This document shows positions 34,945-45,949 of a stretch of DNA of 64,000 nt, one piece after another. A program made the position numbers and the translations under genes. This DNA comes from Streptomyces sp. NRRL F-2580. GTDB taxonomy: Bacteria; Actinomycetota; Actinomycetes; Streptomycetales; Streptomycetaceae. Location: assembly GCF_000720115.1 (NCBI RefSeq), contig NZ_JOIR01000011.1:124001-188000 (forward strand). The letters run 5' to 3'. Positions within the stretch are counted from its first letter, which is position 1, and each line of letters starts with the position of its first letter. The notes under the pieces were generated by a model. That model was given only the letters and a program-made list of their open reading frames with translations. It made no database searches and had not been told where the DNA came from.

Positions 34945-34983
34945 ATGCGTGCCGTACGCCTTCTGCTTACCGAGCCGCGCTGA
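34945..34983 (+). CDS. leuL: leuS leader peptide ([12 protein letters not shown])
   Basis: A 12-codon ORF encoding [12 protein letters not shown] then TGA. It has three consecutive leucine codons (CTT CTG CTT), two of them CTT, a codon rarely used in this GC-rich genome. It is followed by an 8-bp hairpin (34989-35009) and an intrinsic terminator (35023-35046) before leuS at 35097. This is the layout of ribosome-mediated transcription attenuation: leucyl-tRNA shortage would stall the ribosome on the CTT codons and disfavour the terminator. The mechanism is inferred. The symbol is descriptive. Confidence 0.65.
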   Translation: MRAVRLLLTEPR

Positions 34984-34988
34984 TCAGC

Positions 34989-35046
34989 GCCGACCTGCGA
35001 GAGGTCGGCATCGGCGCGGCGTCCCCTCCTGTGCGAGGGGTTTTTT
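34989..35046 (+). promoter_or_regulatory. leuS attenuator: upstream hairpin and intrinsic terminator
   Basis: Hairpin 1 is GCCGACCT (34989-34996) with AGGTCGGC (35002-35009), loop GCGAG. The terminator is CCCCTC (35023-35028) with GAGGGG (35035-35040), followed by TTTTTT at 35041-35046, one of the very few clean U-tracts in this window. Both lie between the leader peptide stop and leuS. I could not establish the exact antiterminator pairing by eye; a GAGG within hairpin 1 can pair with CCTC of the terminator stem. Confidence 0.65.
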
Positions 35047-35096
35047 CGTTTGGGCAGGCAGAGACGGCGAAGACGATCGATGGAGCTTCAGAAATC

Positions 35097-37967
<2,871 letters not shown>

Positions 37968-38053
37968 CCTCGGTCGGACGAGGCACCCGAGGTACCCCAG
38001 GTATCCCGGTCCCCCCCGGTACCCCCTCCACGGGGGCATGGGGGAGATCCCGT

Positions 38054-38096
38054 ACGGGCAGGTTGGGGGTTCGAATGGAACCCCCGGCCTGCCCGT
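38054..38096 (+). terminator. Large hairpin after leuS
   Basis: ACGGGCAGG (38054-38062) pairs with CCTGCCCGT (38088-38096), and inside it GGGGGTTC pairs with GAACCCCC around GAATG. The inner part contains TTCGAAT, the T-loop sequence of tRNAs, but no other tRNA arm is present. Confidence 0.65.
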
Positions 38097-38152
38097 GGCG
38101 TTTACGGTTGAGAGGACGGTAGAAAACCGCGGGGACTGGGGAAGGGACACTC

Positions 38153-38890
38153 ATGGAGGCCGCGTTGATCATCTTCGCGCTGATGGTGCTTTTCACCTTC
38201 CTTGGGTTGGGCGTGTACGCGACCGTCAAGGTGGTGCAGGCGACCAAGCGCGGAGTGGACCGGACGATCACCCAGGCCCGGCGGACGGTGGAGGACACCA
38301 CCCTGCGGGCCAAGAGCTTCGGCCAGGTCGGGGTCACGGGTGCGCTGGCGCAGCTGCGGCTGGACCTGCGGACGTCGATGCGCTCCACGCAGCAGGCACT
38401 GCACGAGGGGGTCCGGCTGGACGCCTCGCTGCGGGAGTCGATCGCCCTGTTCGAGCAGCTCAGCGCGCACGGGCACGAGCTGGACGGCGAGCTGAAGCGG
38501 CTGGAGCAGGATCCGGACCGCCAGCGCATCGCGGAGCGCCTGCCCGAGCTGCGGGAGCGGACGGCCAAGATCACGCAGGCCTCGGACTCGCTGCGCTGGG
38601 CCGCGCGGGACCGTGCCAGCCGCTTCGCGGAGGACGACCTGTCCGCTTTGTCGGCCCGGATCGAGATGGAGTCCGGCGCGCTGCGGGACTGGTCGCCGGA
38701 GTCGGTGGACCACCTGGCGGCGGCGGCCGCGGAGTGGGACGCGGCACAGCAGACGCAACAGACGCAGCAGCCGCAGCAGCCGCAACAGACGCAGCGGCGT
38801 GAGCAGCCTCGGAAGGCTGCGCTGAACCCGGCCGCCCCGGCGCCCGAATACCCCTGGCAGAAGGCGCGCCGCCCGGAGAGCACGACCTGA
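38153..38890 (+). CDS. Membrane-anchored coiled-coil protein of unknown function
   Basis: 245 residues. One N-terminal membrane helix (about 3-26), then a long charged helical region (about 30-195) rich in Arg/Glu/Leu heptad-like patterns (L-D-G-E-L-K-R-L-E-Q-D, L-P-E-L-R-E-R-T-A-K-I), and a Gln/Pro repeat (Q-T-Q-Q-T-Q-Q-P-Q-Q) near 205-220 before a polar end. The architecture resembles a membrane-tethered scaffold. It has no catalytic motif. It follows leuS but is separated by a hairpin, so it is probably transcribed independently. Confidence 0.75.
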   Translation: MEAALIIFALMVLFTFLGLGVYATVKVVQATKRGVDRTITQARRTVEDTTLRAKSFGQVGVTGALAQLRLDLRTSMRSTQQALHEGVRLDASLRESIALFEQLSAHGHELDGELKRLEQDPDRQRIAERLPELRERTAKITQASDSLRWAARDRASRFAEDDLSALSARIEMESGALRDWSPESVDHLAAAAAEWDAAQQTQQTQQPQQPQQTQRREQPRKAALNPAAPAPEYPWQKARRPESTT

Positions 38891-38927
38891 TCGCAGATCG
38901 TGAGCCTCGCCGGCGGAATCCAGCCTC

Positions 38928-38985
38928 GGAGGCGTTTGAGGCGCGGGGTCCGGGGCGGAACCCCGGTGTCGGGGAGCCCCGCAGG
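38928..38985 (+). repeat. Dispersed GGCGTTTGAGGCGCGGGG repeat with palindromic tail
   Basis: GGCGTTTGAGGCGCGGGG is followed by TCCGGGGCGGAACCCCGG, which can fold into a GGGGTCC-type hairpin. It is the same family as the copies near 25803-25870 and 53603-53860. Confidence 0.65.
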
Positions 38986-39041
38986 GCCGACCGCAGGTCC
39001 CGGCGAGGGGCCCAGGCTGCCGTCACGCCCCCACGGGCGGT

Positions 39042-39047
39042 AACCTC
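39042..39047 (+). promoter_or_regulatory. -10 box (TAACCT) of a leaderless promoter for degV
   Basis: TAACCT is separated by about 6-7 bases from the ATG at 39054; no ribosome binding site is present. Confidence 0.45.
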
Positions 39048-39053
39048 CGCCTC

Positions 39054-39899
39054 ATGTCCCGCCTTGTCGCCATCGTCACCGATTCCACGGCCCACCTGCC
39101 CCAACCGGCCATGGCGCGGCACGGAATCACCTCCGTCCCGCTGACCGTGGTGCTCGGCGGCGAAGCACTTGAGGAAGGCACCGAGATCTCGGCGCGCAGC
39201 CTGGCCGTGGCCCTGCAGAAGCGCCGGTCGGTGACCACCTCGCGCCCCAGCCCGGAGGAGTTCGTCCGGGCCTACCGGGCGGCCGCGGACGCCGGGGCGA
39301 CCGGCATCGTCAGCCTGCACCTGTCCGCCGAGCTCTCCGGCACCTACGACGCCGCCGTGCTCGCCGCGAAGACCGCACCCGTGCCGGTGCGCGTCGTGGA
39401 CACCGGCATGATCGCGATGGCGCTGGGCTTCTGCGCGCTGGCCGCCGCCGAGGTGGCCGAGGGCGGCGGTTCCGTGGACGAGGCCGTGGCGGCCGCCGAG
39501 AAGCGGGCGGCGGACATGACCGCGTACTTCTACGTCGACACCCTCGACTACCTGCGCCGCGGCGGCCGCATCGGGGCCGCGCAGGCCCTCCTCGGCTCGG
39601 CCCTGGCGGTGAAGCCCCTGCTGACGCTGGAGGGCGGGCGGATCGAGCCGCTGGAGAAGGTGCGTACGGCTTCCAAGGCCATCGCCCGCCTGGAGGAGCT
39701 GGCCGTCGAGCGCGCCGGGTCCGCGGCCGTCGACGTGGCGGTGCACCACCTGGCGGCTCCGGAGCGGGCCGAGAAGCTCGCCCAGCGGCTGCGCGAGCGC
39801 ATCCCCGGGCTGGTCGAGCTGCACGTCAGCGAGGTCGGCGCGGTGATCGGCGCGCACACCGGGCCGGGGCTGCTGGCGGCGGTCGTCTCCCCTCGCTGA
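39054..39899 (+). CDS. DegV family fatty-acid-binding protein
   Basis: 281 residues with the family start V-A-I-V-T-D-S-T-A-H-L-P, the T-S-R-P-S-P-E-E-F segment near 62-70, the S-L-H-L-S-A-E-L-S-G-T-Y motif near 85-96 and the C-terminal H-x-G-P-G-L (A-H-T-G-P-G-L) near 268. DegV/FakB proteins bind a fatty acid and present it to the FakA kinase; in actinobacteria the partner is less defined. It lies upstream of comEA on the same strand, 98 bases away. Confidence 0.93.
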   Translation: MSRLVAIVTDSTAHLPQPAMARHGITSVPLTVVLGGEALEEGTEISARSLAVALQKRRSVTTSRPSPEEFVRAYRAAADAGATGIVSLHLSAELSGTYDAAVLAAKTAPVPVRVVDTGMIAMALGFCALAAAEVAEGGGSVDEAVAAAEKRAADMTAYFYVDTLDYLRRGGRIGAAQALLGSALAVKPLLTLEGGRIEPLEKVRTASKAIARLEELAVERAGSAAVDVAVHHLAAPERAEKLAQRLRERIPGLVELHVSEVGAVIGAHTGPGLLAAVVSPR

Positions 39900-39920
39900 T
39901 CACCGGAACGAGTGGCCCGG

Positions 39921-39947
39921 TTATCCACAACGGGCTTGTTGTCCACC
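39921..39947 (+). promoter_or_regulatory. Two DnaA-box-like sequences upstream of comEA
   Basis: TTATCCACA (39921-39929) is a perfect DnaA box, and TTGTCCACC (39939-39947) differs by one base from the Streptomyces-preferred TTGTCCACA. Both point the same way and their starts are 18 bases apart. They lie in the gap between degV and comEA. Confidence 0.5.
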
Positions 39948-39985
39948 GGAATTGAAGGCTCCGAACGGGGGTCGGGGCGGGCCCC

Positions 39986-39991
39986 TACCGT
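39986..39991 (+). promoter_or_regulatory. -10 box (TACCGT) of a leaderless promoter for comEA
   Basis: TACCGT ends 6 bases before the ATG at 39998 with no ribosome binding site between. Confidence 0.4.
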
Positions 39992-39997
39992 CGTGGC

Positions 39998-41056
39998 ATG
40001 ACTCTTCGAACGCGTACTTCGCATCCGTCGGGCGGCGCCGCCAGTGGTCCGGGCCGTCCCCGTCCCTCCGACGGTCGTCTCTCCGACGGCCGATTCTCCG
40101 ACGGTCGTTCAGCGGGCAGCCGTCTCCGCCACCGGCCTGGCCGCCGCGGGCGTCCGGTGCACCGGGTTCCCCCTCCGGAGCCTGGCGCGGTGCGCCGGCG
40201 GGCCGAGGCCCTGCTCGGTGGCAGCGGTCCGCCGCAGGCGTCGCCGGAGGCCGAGGCGGATCCCGGTACCGGTCCCGGGACTGATTCCGGGACCGGTCCC
40301 GGGCCCCTTGCCGGGACCCGGCCCGACGAGGCCGCCGGGCTCGGGACGGCCGGGCTGTCGCCCGGCGCCGCGCGGAGGCTGGCCGTACGGGAGCGGCTGC
40401 CGCTGTGGTTGCAGGCCCGGTGCGGGGTGGAGCCGCGCACGGTGGCCGCCGTCGCGGTGGTGCTGGTCGCCGCCGTCGGTTTCGCCGGGCAGCAGTACTG
40501 GTCGGCCCGGCCACGGGAGGTGACCGTACCGGCGCTGGTCGCCCCTGGGGTGGTCCCGGCGGCGGCCACGGCGGCCGCGGGCCCGGCTGCCGCGCCGGCC
40601 GGGGGCGGTGGTGCCGGTGGCGGCGCGCGGATCGTCGTGGACGTCAGCGGCAAGGTCAGGGATCCCGGGGTGCGCCGGCTGCCCGCCGGTTCCCGGGTGG
40701 AGGACGCGCTGGCCGCCGCCGGGGGAGTGCGTCCGGGCACCGACACCACCGGGCTGAACCGGGCCCGGGTGCTCGTGGACGGCGAGCAGGTGCTGGTGGG
40801 CGCCCCGGCGCAGCCGCCGCCGGGCGGGGCCGTCGGCGGCGCCGGTCCGGGACCGGCGGGAGCGGGACCCCTCAGTCTGGGCTCGGCCACGGTCGCGCAG
40901 CTGGACGGTCTGCCGGGGGTCGGGCCGGTGCTGGCCCAGCACATCGTCGACTTCCGCACCGCACGCGGCGGCTTCCGGTCCGTGGAGGAGCTCCGCCAGG
41001 TCGACGGCATCGGCGAGCGGCGCTTCGCCGACCTGCGCACGCGGGTGCGGCCGTGA
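39998..41056 (+). CDS. comEA: ComEA-type helix-hairpin-helix DNA-binding protein
   Basis: 352 residues. An unusually long Arg/Pro/Gly-rich N-terminus with three S-D-G-R repeats and a D-P-G-T-G-P-G low-complexity stretch (about 1-130) precedes one membrane helix (about 148-168). Outside it are an SLBB domain (V-D-V-S-G-K-V-R-D-P-G-V near 213) and a C-terminal pair of helix-hairpin-helix motifs (L-D-G-L-P-G-V-G-P-V-L-A and V-D-G-I-G-E-R-R-F). ComEA proteins bind double-stranded DNA at the cell surface during uptake. Streptomyces is not known for natural transformation, so its role here is open. The stop overlaps the comEC start (GTGA). Confidence 0.92.
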   Translation: MTLRTRTSHPSGGAASGPGRPRPSDGRLSDGRFSDGRSAGSRLRHRPGRRGRPVHRVPPPEPGAVRRRAEALLGGSGPPQASPEAEADPGTGPGTDSGTGPGPLAGTRPDEAAGLGTAGLSPGAARRLAVRERLPLWLQARCGVEPRTVAAVAVVLVAAVGFAGQQYWSARPREVTVPALVAPGVVPAAATAAAGPAAAPAGGGGAGGGARIVVDVSGKVRDPGVRRLPAGSRVEDALAAAGGVRPGTDTTGLNRARVLVDGEQVLVGAPAQPPPGGAVGGAGPGPAGAGPLSLGSATVAQLDGLPGVGPVLAQHIVDFRTARGGFRSVEELRQVDGIGERRFADLRTRVRP

Positions 41057-43522
41057 ACCGCCCCGAGGGGCCGGGCCCGGTGGATCTGCGCCTCGCGGTG
41101 CCGGCCGTGGCCGCCTGGGCGGCCGCCGCCCTCGCGTTGGACGCGCCCGCGGGCCGGACCGCCCTCGGGGTGGGGCTGGGAGTGGTCGGAGCGGGCCTGC
41201 TGGTCCTGGCCGGGTACCTGCGCCCGGGCTCGCTGTGGAGGGTCGCCCCGGCCCTGGCCGCGGCCCTGCTCTGCGCGGCGGCCGGGGCCGGGGTGGCGGG
41301 GCTCCAGCGGGCCGAGGCGCGGGCCGGACCGGTCGTCGGGCTCGCGCGGGAGCACGCCCGCGTCCTCGCCGAGCTCACCGTCGGCTCCGACCCGAGGACC
41401 GCCCGCGGCGGGAGCGGGCCGCCGGTGGTGGTGCTGGACGCGGTGGTGACCCGGGTGACCGGGCCCGACGGGACGGGCACCCGGGTCGAGACCCCGGTGC
41501 GGGTGCTGGCCGGGCACGCGGGATGGGCCCGGCTGCAGCCGTCCACCCGAGTGATGGTGGTCGCGCGGCTGGCTCCGGCGCGGGACGGTGAGCGGGCCGT
41601 GGCGCTGCTCCGGCCCGCCGCTGACACCCCGCCCCGGGTGACCGGCGGCCCGGACACCGCGCAGCGGATCGCGGGGCGGCTGCGGGCCGGGCTGCGCGAG
41701 GCCACCGAGGGGCTCGCGCCGGACGGCAGGGCCCTGCTGCCGGGGCTCGTCGTCGGGGACACGTCCAGGGTGCCGCCCGACCTGTACGAGGCCTTCCGGG
41801 CCACCGACCTGCTGCACCTGCTGGCCGTCTCCGGGTCCAACCTGACCGTGGTGCTGTTCCTGCTCATCGGGCCCCCGGCCCGCGCGCAGCAGGCCGAGCG
41901 GCGCGGGCTGGCGCCCCGGCTCGGGCTCTCGCTGCGGGTGACCGCCCTGTGCGGGACGGCCCTGACGCTGGCGTTCGTGGTGGTGTGCCGGCCGGAGCCG
42001 AGCGTGCTGCGGGCCGCCGCCTGCGGGGCGGTCACCCTGCTGGCCATCGCCACCGGGCGGCGCAGGTCCCTGATCCCGGCCCTGGGCGCCGCCGTGCTGC
42101 TGCTCGTGCTCTACGACCCGTGGCTGGCCCGCAGTTACGGCTTCATGCTCTCCGTGCTGGCCACCGGGGCGCTTCTCACCCTCGCTCCCCGGTGGAGCGA
42201 AGCCCTGCGGCGGCGCGGGACGGGCCCGCGGCTCGCCGAGGCGCTCGGGGCCGCCGCGGCCGCCCAGGCGGTGTGCGCGCCGGTGGTGGCGGTGCTGGCG
42301 GCCCGGGTCAGTCTGGTGGCGGTGCCGTGCAACCTGCTGGCCGAGCTCGCGGCGGGTCCGGCGACGGTCCTCGGCTTCGCCTCGCTCGCCGCGGCCCCGC
42401 TGTGGATGCCCGCCGCGCGGGTGCTCGCCTGGTGCGCGGGGGTGCCGGCCGGGTGGATCGCGGGCGTGGCCCGGACCGGGGCGGGGGTGCCGGGGGCCGA
42501 GCTGCCCTGGCCGGGCGGGCTCACCGGCGGCCTGCTGCTGGCCGTAGCCGTGGTGGCCACGGTGGCAGTCGTGACCGTGGGCGGAAGGATCGGGCGACGG
42601 TGGCGGTGGCGGTGGATCTGCTCCGCGCTGGCGGCGGTGCTGCTCCTCGCCGTGCTGCGGCCGCCGCAGCTCACCCGTACCCTCACCGGCTGGCCGCCGC
42701 CCGACTGGAGCTACGTCCAGTGCGCCGTGGGACAGGGGGATGCCGCCGTCCTCGCGGTCGGCCCGGGCGAGGCCTTGGTCGTGGACGCCGGACCGGAGCC
42801 CGGGCCGGTGGACCGCTGCCTGCGCGCGCTGGGCGTGCACCGGGTGCCGATGCTGCTGCTGACGCACTTTCACGCCGACCACGTCGGAGGACTGTCCGGG
42901 GTGCTGAAGGGCCGGTCCGTGGGTGTGATTCAGGCCACTACGCTGGAAGAGCCCGCGGCGCAGGCCCAGTTCGTCCGCCGGACCGCGGCGGCCGCCGGTG
43001 TGCCCGTCGTACGGGCGGCCCAGGGGGAGCGGCGCCGGGCCGGCCCGCTGGAGTGGCAGGTGCTCTGGCCGCCCGCGGCCGGACCGCCGCCCGACGGGCC
43101 CAACGATGCCAGCGTCGCCCTGCTGGTGCGGGGCGCGGGCCTGACCCTGCTCCTGCTCGGCGACCTCGAACCACCCGCACAGCACGCACTCCTGAGGGAG
43201 CATCCGCAACTGGGTCCGGTGGACGTCCTCAAGGTCGCCCACCACGGCTCCGCGCACCAGGACCCCGAGCTGACCGCCCGGGCCCGGCCGAGGCTCGCGA
43301 TTGTTCCCGTCGGCACAAAAAACCGCTACGGGCATCCCGCGCCGGATACGCTCGCACGGCTGCGGGCGGTGGGGGCGACGGTGCTGCGTACCGACATCGA
43401 CGGCTCGATCGCCGTCAGCGGAACGGGCGTTCGGATGCGTGCGTTTCCGGCCAACCGGCGCCGGATCCGGCGCGGTCATACCGGGCGGGACCGCTCTGTT
43501 TGCCCACAACCCGACAGCATGA
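41053..43522 (+). CDS. comEC: ComEC/Rec2 family protein; no stop codon at the expected end
   Basis: Start GTG 41053, coupled to comEA. Hydrophobic competence domain (A-V-S-G-S-N-L near residue 258, multiple helices to about 530), then a metallo-beta-lactamase domain with L-T-H-F-H-A-D-H-V-G-G near 603 and V-A-H-H-G-S near 730, ending in the terminal strand G-S-I-A-V-S-G-T-G-V-R-M-R-A near 43440. No stop follows in this frame until 47284-47286, through three downstream genes. The end given, 43522, is the nearest stop in another frame (TGA), reachable by one indel. A lost stop or a sequence error is likely. ComEC forms the DNA-uptake channel. Confidence 0.8.
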
Positions 43523-43579
43523 TCGAATGCGTCTTCGCCAGAACGGTCCAAGTCCACACAGCACGGGGGTGCATCAGTC

Positions 43580-44461
43580 ATGTTCGGTCGCCGACGGGGG
43601 ATGGAGCCGGCCGGAACTTCCAGCCCACAGACATCCGCGACGCTGACGCTGCCGCCGACGGCGCGTCTGCTCAGCTGCCGGGTTCTCGACACGGTCCACC
43701 AGCCGGTCCGGCAGGCCACGTTCGAGGTGACCGACCCGATCGGGCGCCGGATCGTCAGCGGGGAGATCGACCCGTACGGCGGCTTCACCGCGGCCGTGCC
43801 GGAGGGGGAGTACCGGCTGTCGGTCACCGCCGAGGGGTACGCACCGTTCCACGGCGCGACGCTCGTGGGGGACCCGGCGCAGCCGGGCACCGGGGAGATC
43901 ATCCTCGACGCGGTGGAGCCGCCGCTGCTGCCGCAGCCCGGTCACTGGGAGCTCGATCCGACGCACTCGTCCATCGCCTTCACCGCCCGGCACATCGGGA
44001 TGGCCCGGATCCGCGGCCGGTTCAACACGTTCGCCGGGGCGGTACGGATAGCCGAGCGCATGGAGGATTCGTCCATGCACGTGATCATCGACGCGGCGAG
44101 CATCGACACCGGGTTGCGGCTACGGGACGACCACCTGCGGTCGGCGGACTTCCTGGACGCGGTCCGGCATCCCACGGTGGAGTTCTACAGCGAACGGTTC
44201 ATCCACCGCAGCGGCAGCCGCTGGACCGTGGCCGGCGCCCTCACCCTCCACGGGGTCAGCCTGTCCGTGACCCTGGACGCCCGGTACCTGGGTCTCGGTA
44301 CGGGCCTGGACGGCGAGCCGAGGGCCGCCTGCCGGGCCACCACCGAACTGCACCGCGAGGACTTCGCCCTGAACTGGCAGTCGGTGCTGGCGCAGGGGAT
44401 CGCGGCGATCGGTCCGAGCGTGGACGTGACGCTGGACGTCCAGATCGTGCACAAGGCCTGA
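43580..44461 (+). CDS. YceI family protein with N-terminal carboxypeptidase-regulatory-like domain
   Basis: 293 residues. Residues about 22-110 look like a beta-sandwich carboxypeptidase-regulatory domain (V-L-D-T-V-H-Q-P-V-R-Q-A-T, D-P-Y-G-G-F-T, G-E-Y-R-L-S-V-T-A-E-G-Y). The YceI lipocalin-like domain follows (about 120-292): W-E-L-D-P-T-H-S-S-I-A-F-T-A-R-H, F-N-T-F-A-G, D-D-H-L-R-S-A-D-F-L-D and a closing strand. YceI domains bind polyisoprenoid lipids or amphiphiles. No signal peptide is seen, so it is probably cytoplasmic or membrane-peripheral. A GGGGGTG precedes the ATG. It lies entirely inside the run-on comEC frame. Confidence 0.9.
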   Translation: MFGRRRGMEPAGTSSPQTSATLTLPPTARLLSCRVLDTVHQPVRQATFEVTDPIGRRIVSGEIDPYGGFTAAVPEGEYRLSVTAEGYAPFHGATLVGDPAQPGTGEIILDAVEPPLLPQPGHWELDPTHSSIAFTARHIGMARIRGRFNTFAGAVRIAERMEDSSMHVIIDAASIDTGLRLRDDHLRSADFLDAVRHPTVEFYSERFIHRSGSRWTVAGALTLHGVSLSVTLDARYLGLGTGLDGEPRAACRATTELHREDFALNWQSVLAQGIAAIGPSVDVTLDVQIVHKA

Positions 44462-44475
44462 TCCCCAACGCTCCC

Positions 44476-44718
44476 CTACGGGGCTTCCAGCCAGCCTTCG
44501 TACTCGGCGGCGAGATCGTCCAGCGTGGCGGCGTCGAGCCGTTCCCGCGGATCCTCGACGACCACCAGCCACTGGGCGTCCTCGGCGTCGTCCTCGCCGG
44601 CCAGCGCGTCGCGGACCAACTGCGGTTCCTCCGGGAGGCCGAAGCGGTCGACGGCTTCTTGCGCCACCTCCTCGGCGGCGTCGCGGTCGGGCAGGACGAG
44701 TACATGTCGCACGTTCAC
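44476..44718 (-). CDS. Small acidic conserved hypothetical protein
   Basis: 80 residues on the minus strand from GTG 44718 (an alternative GTG is two codons later), starting V-N-V-R-H-V-L-V-L-P-D-R-D-A-A. About a quarter of the residues are Asp/Glu; no membrane segment or cysteine is present. GAGAAT about 6 bases upstream may be a -10 box of a leaderless transcript. It is divergent from holA and convergent with the YceI gene. I recognise no family with known function. The upstream frame extension (to 45066) is antisense to holA and is not used. Confidence 0.7.
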   Translation of the reverse strand: MNVRHVLVLPDRDAAEEVAQEAVDRFGLPEEPQLVRDALAGEDDAEDAQWLVVVEDPRERLDAATLDDLAAEYEGWLEAP

Positions 44719-44794
44719 GTGACCATTCTCAAGGATCCGGCGAGAGGGGCCGCGGGGCGGGGGACTGTCAGTGCGGCGTGGGATGCTGGAGGCG

Positions 44795-45787
44795 ATGGCC
44801 ACCAGGAAGAACCCCACCGACGATCCGCTTGCCCCGCTCACACTCGCGGTGGGGCAGGAGGAGCTGCTGCTCGACCGTGCCGTTCGGGAGGTGGTGGCGG
44901 CCGCCCGCGCCGTCGACGCCGACACGGACGTCCGCGACCTCGCGTCCGAGCAGCTCCAGCCCGGCACGCTGGCCGAGCTGACGAGCCCCTCGCTCTTCTC
45001 CGAGCGCAAGGTGCTGGTCGTACGCAATGCGCAGGACCTGTCCGCGGACTCGGTCAAGGAGGTCAAGGCCTACCTCGACGCGCCCTACGAGGAGATCATC
45101 CTGGTCCTCCTCCACGCGGGCGGGGCCAAGGGCAAGGGTCTGCTCGACGCGGCGCGGAAGGCCGGCGCGCGGGAGATCGCCTGCCCGAAGATGACGAAGG
45201 CCGCGGACCGGCTGTCGTTCGTGCGGGGCGAATTCCGCACGCTGGGCCGGGCGGCGACCCCGGAGGCCTGCCAGACCATGGTCGACGCGATCGGCAGCGA
45301 CCTGCGGGAGCTGGCGAGTGCGGCCGCGCAGCTGTGCGCGGACGTCGAGGGCACCATCGACGAGGCCGTGGTCGGCCGCTACTACACGGGCCGGGCCGAG
45401 GCCTCCAGCTTCACGGTCGCCGACAAGGCGGTCGAGGGGCGTGCGGCCGAGGCCCTGGAGGCCCTGCGCTGGTCCCTGTCCACCGGGGTGGCGCCGGTCC
45501 TCATCACCAGCGCCCTGGCCCAGGCGGTACGCGCCATCGGCAAGCTGGCCTCCGCCCCGCGCGGGGCCCGCCCCGGCGACCTCGCCCGGGACCTGGGCAT
45601 GCCGCCGTGGAAGATCGACCGCGTGCGCCAGCAGATGCGGGGCTGGTCCGCGGACGGCGTCGCGGACGCGCTGCGCGCCGTGGCCGCCGCCGACGCTGGG
45701 GTCAAGGGCGGCGGCGACGATCCCGAGTACGCCCTGGAGAAAGCGGTCGTGGCGGTGGCCCGAGCTGCCCGCCCGCAGCGCCGCTAG
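44795..45787 (+). CDS. holA: DNA polymerase III delta subunit
   Basis: 330 residues from ATG 44795 (MATRKNPTDD); in-frame starts at 44771 and 44783 are possible. Typical features include L-A-V-G-Q-E-E-L-L-L-D-R-A near residue 14, S-L-F-S-E-R-K-V-L-V-V-R-N near 66, L-L-H-A-G-G-A-K-G-K-G near 105, a D-L-R-E-L-A-S-A-A-A-Q-L segment near 169 and the C-terminal P-P-W-K-I-D-R-V-R-Q-Q. The delta subunit opens the beta sliding clamp in the clamp loader. It follows comEA-comEC-YceI, a neighbourhood conserved in many actinobacteria and Firmicutes. Confidence 0.93.
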   Translation: MATRKNPTDDPLAPLTLAVGQEELLLDRAVREVVAAARAVDADTDVRDLASEQLQPGTLAELTSPSLFSERKVLVVRNAQDLSADSVKEVKAYLDAPYEEIILVLLHAGGAKGKGLLDAARKAGAREIACPKMTKAADRLSFVRGEFRTLGRAATPEACQTMVDAIGSDLRELASAAAQLCADVEGTIDEAVVGRYYTGRAEASSFTVADKAVEGRAAEALEALRWSLSTGVAPVLITSALAQAVRAIGKLASAPRGARPGDLARDLGMPPWKIDRVRQQMRGWSADGVADALRAVAAADAGVKGGGDDPEYALEKAVVAVARAARPQRR

Positions 45788-45863
45788 GCCCCCTCCCCGG
45801 ATCCGGTCGGGCCCGCGGAGACGGTCTGCTGTCCGCCGACGCGTGGGGCCGTCGTGTCAGGGC

Positions 45864-45869
45864 TAGCCT
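45864..45869 (+). promoter_or_regulatory. -10 box (TAGCCT) upstream of the MBL hydrolase gene
   Basis: TAGCCT lies about 80 bases before the ATG at 45950, giving a leader of roughly 73 nt that includes GGGAGG. Confidence 0.35.
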
Positions 45870-45949
45870 GGACACGGGGGAATTCGCCGGGCCAGGCCGC
45901 CTTCACCACCGGACGGCAAGGGCGTCCCGGTGGGCGAGAGGGAGGTTCC

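Noticed and set aside
34945..35046. T-box riboswitch controlling leuS
   Set aside because: No T-box antiterminator consensus (TGGNACCGCG) or specifier-loop stem is seen; the signal fits leader-peptide attenuation.
38063..38090. A third tRNA gene after leuS
   Set aside because: Only a T-arm-like hairpin exists; no acceptor, D or anticodon arm can be folded.
39985..43902. A 1,305-residue minus-strand open frame opposite comEA-comEC
   Set aside because: Pro/Arg/Gly low-complexity sequence with no domain; antisense shadow of the comE genes.
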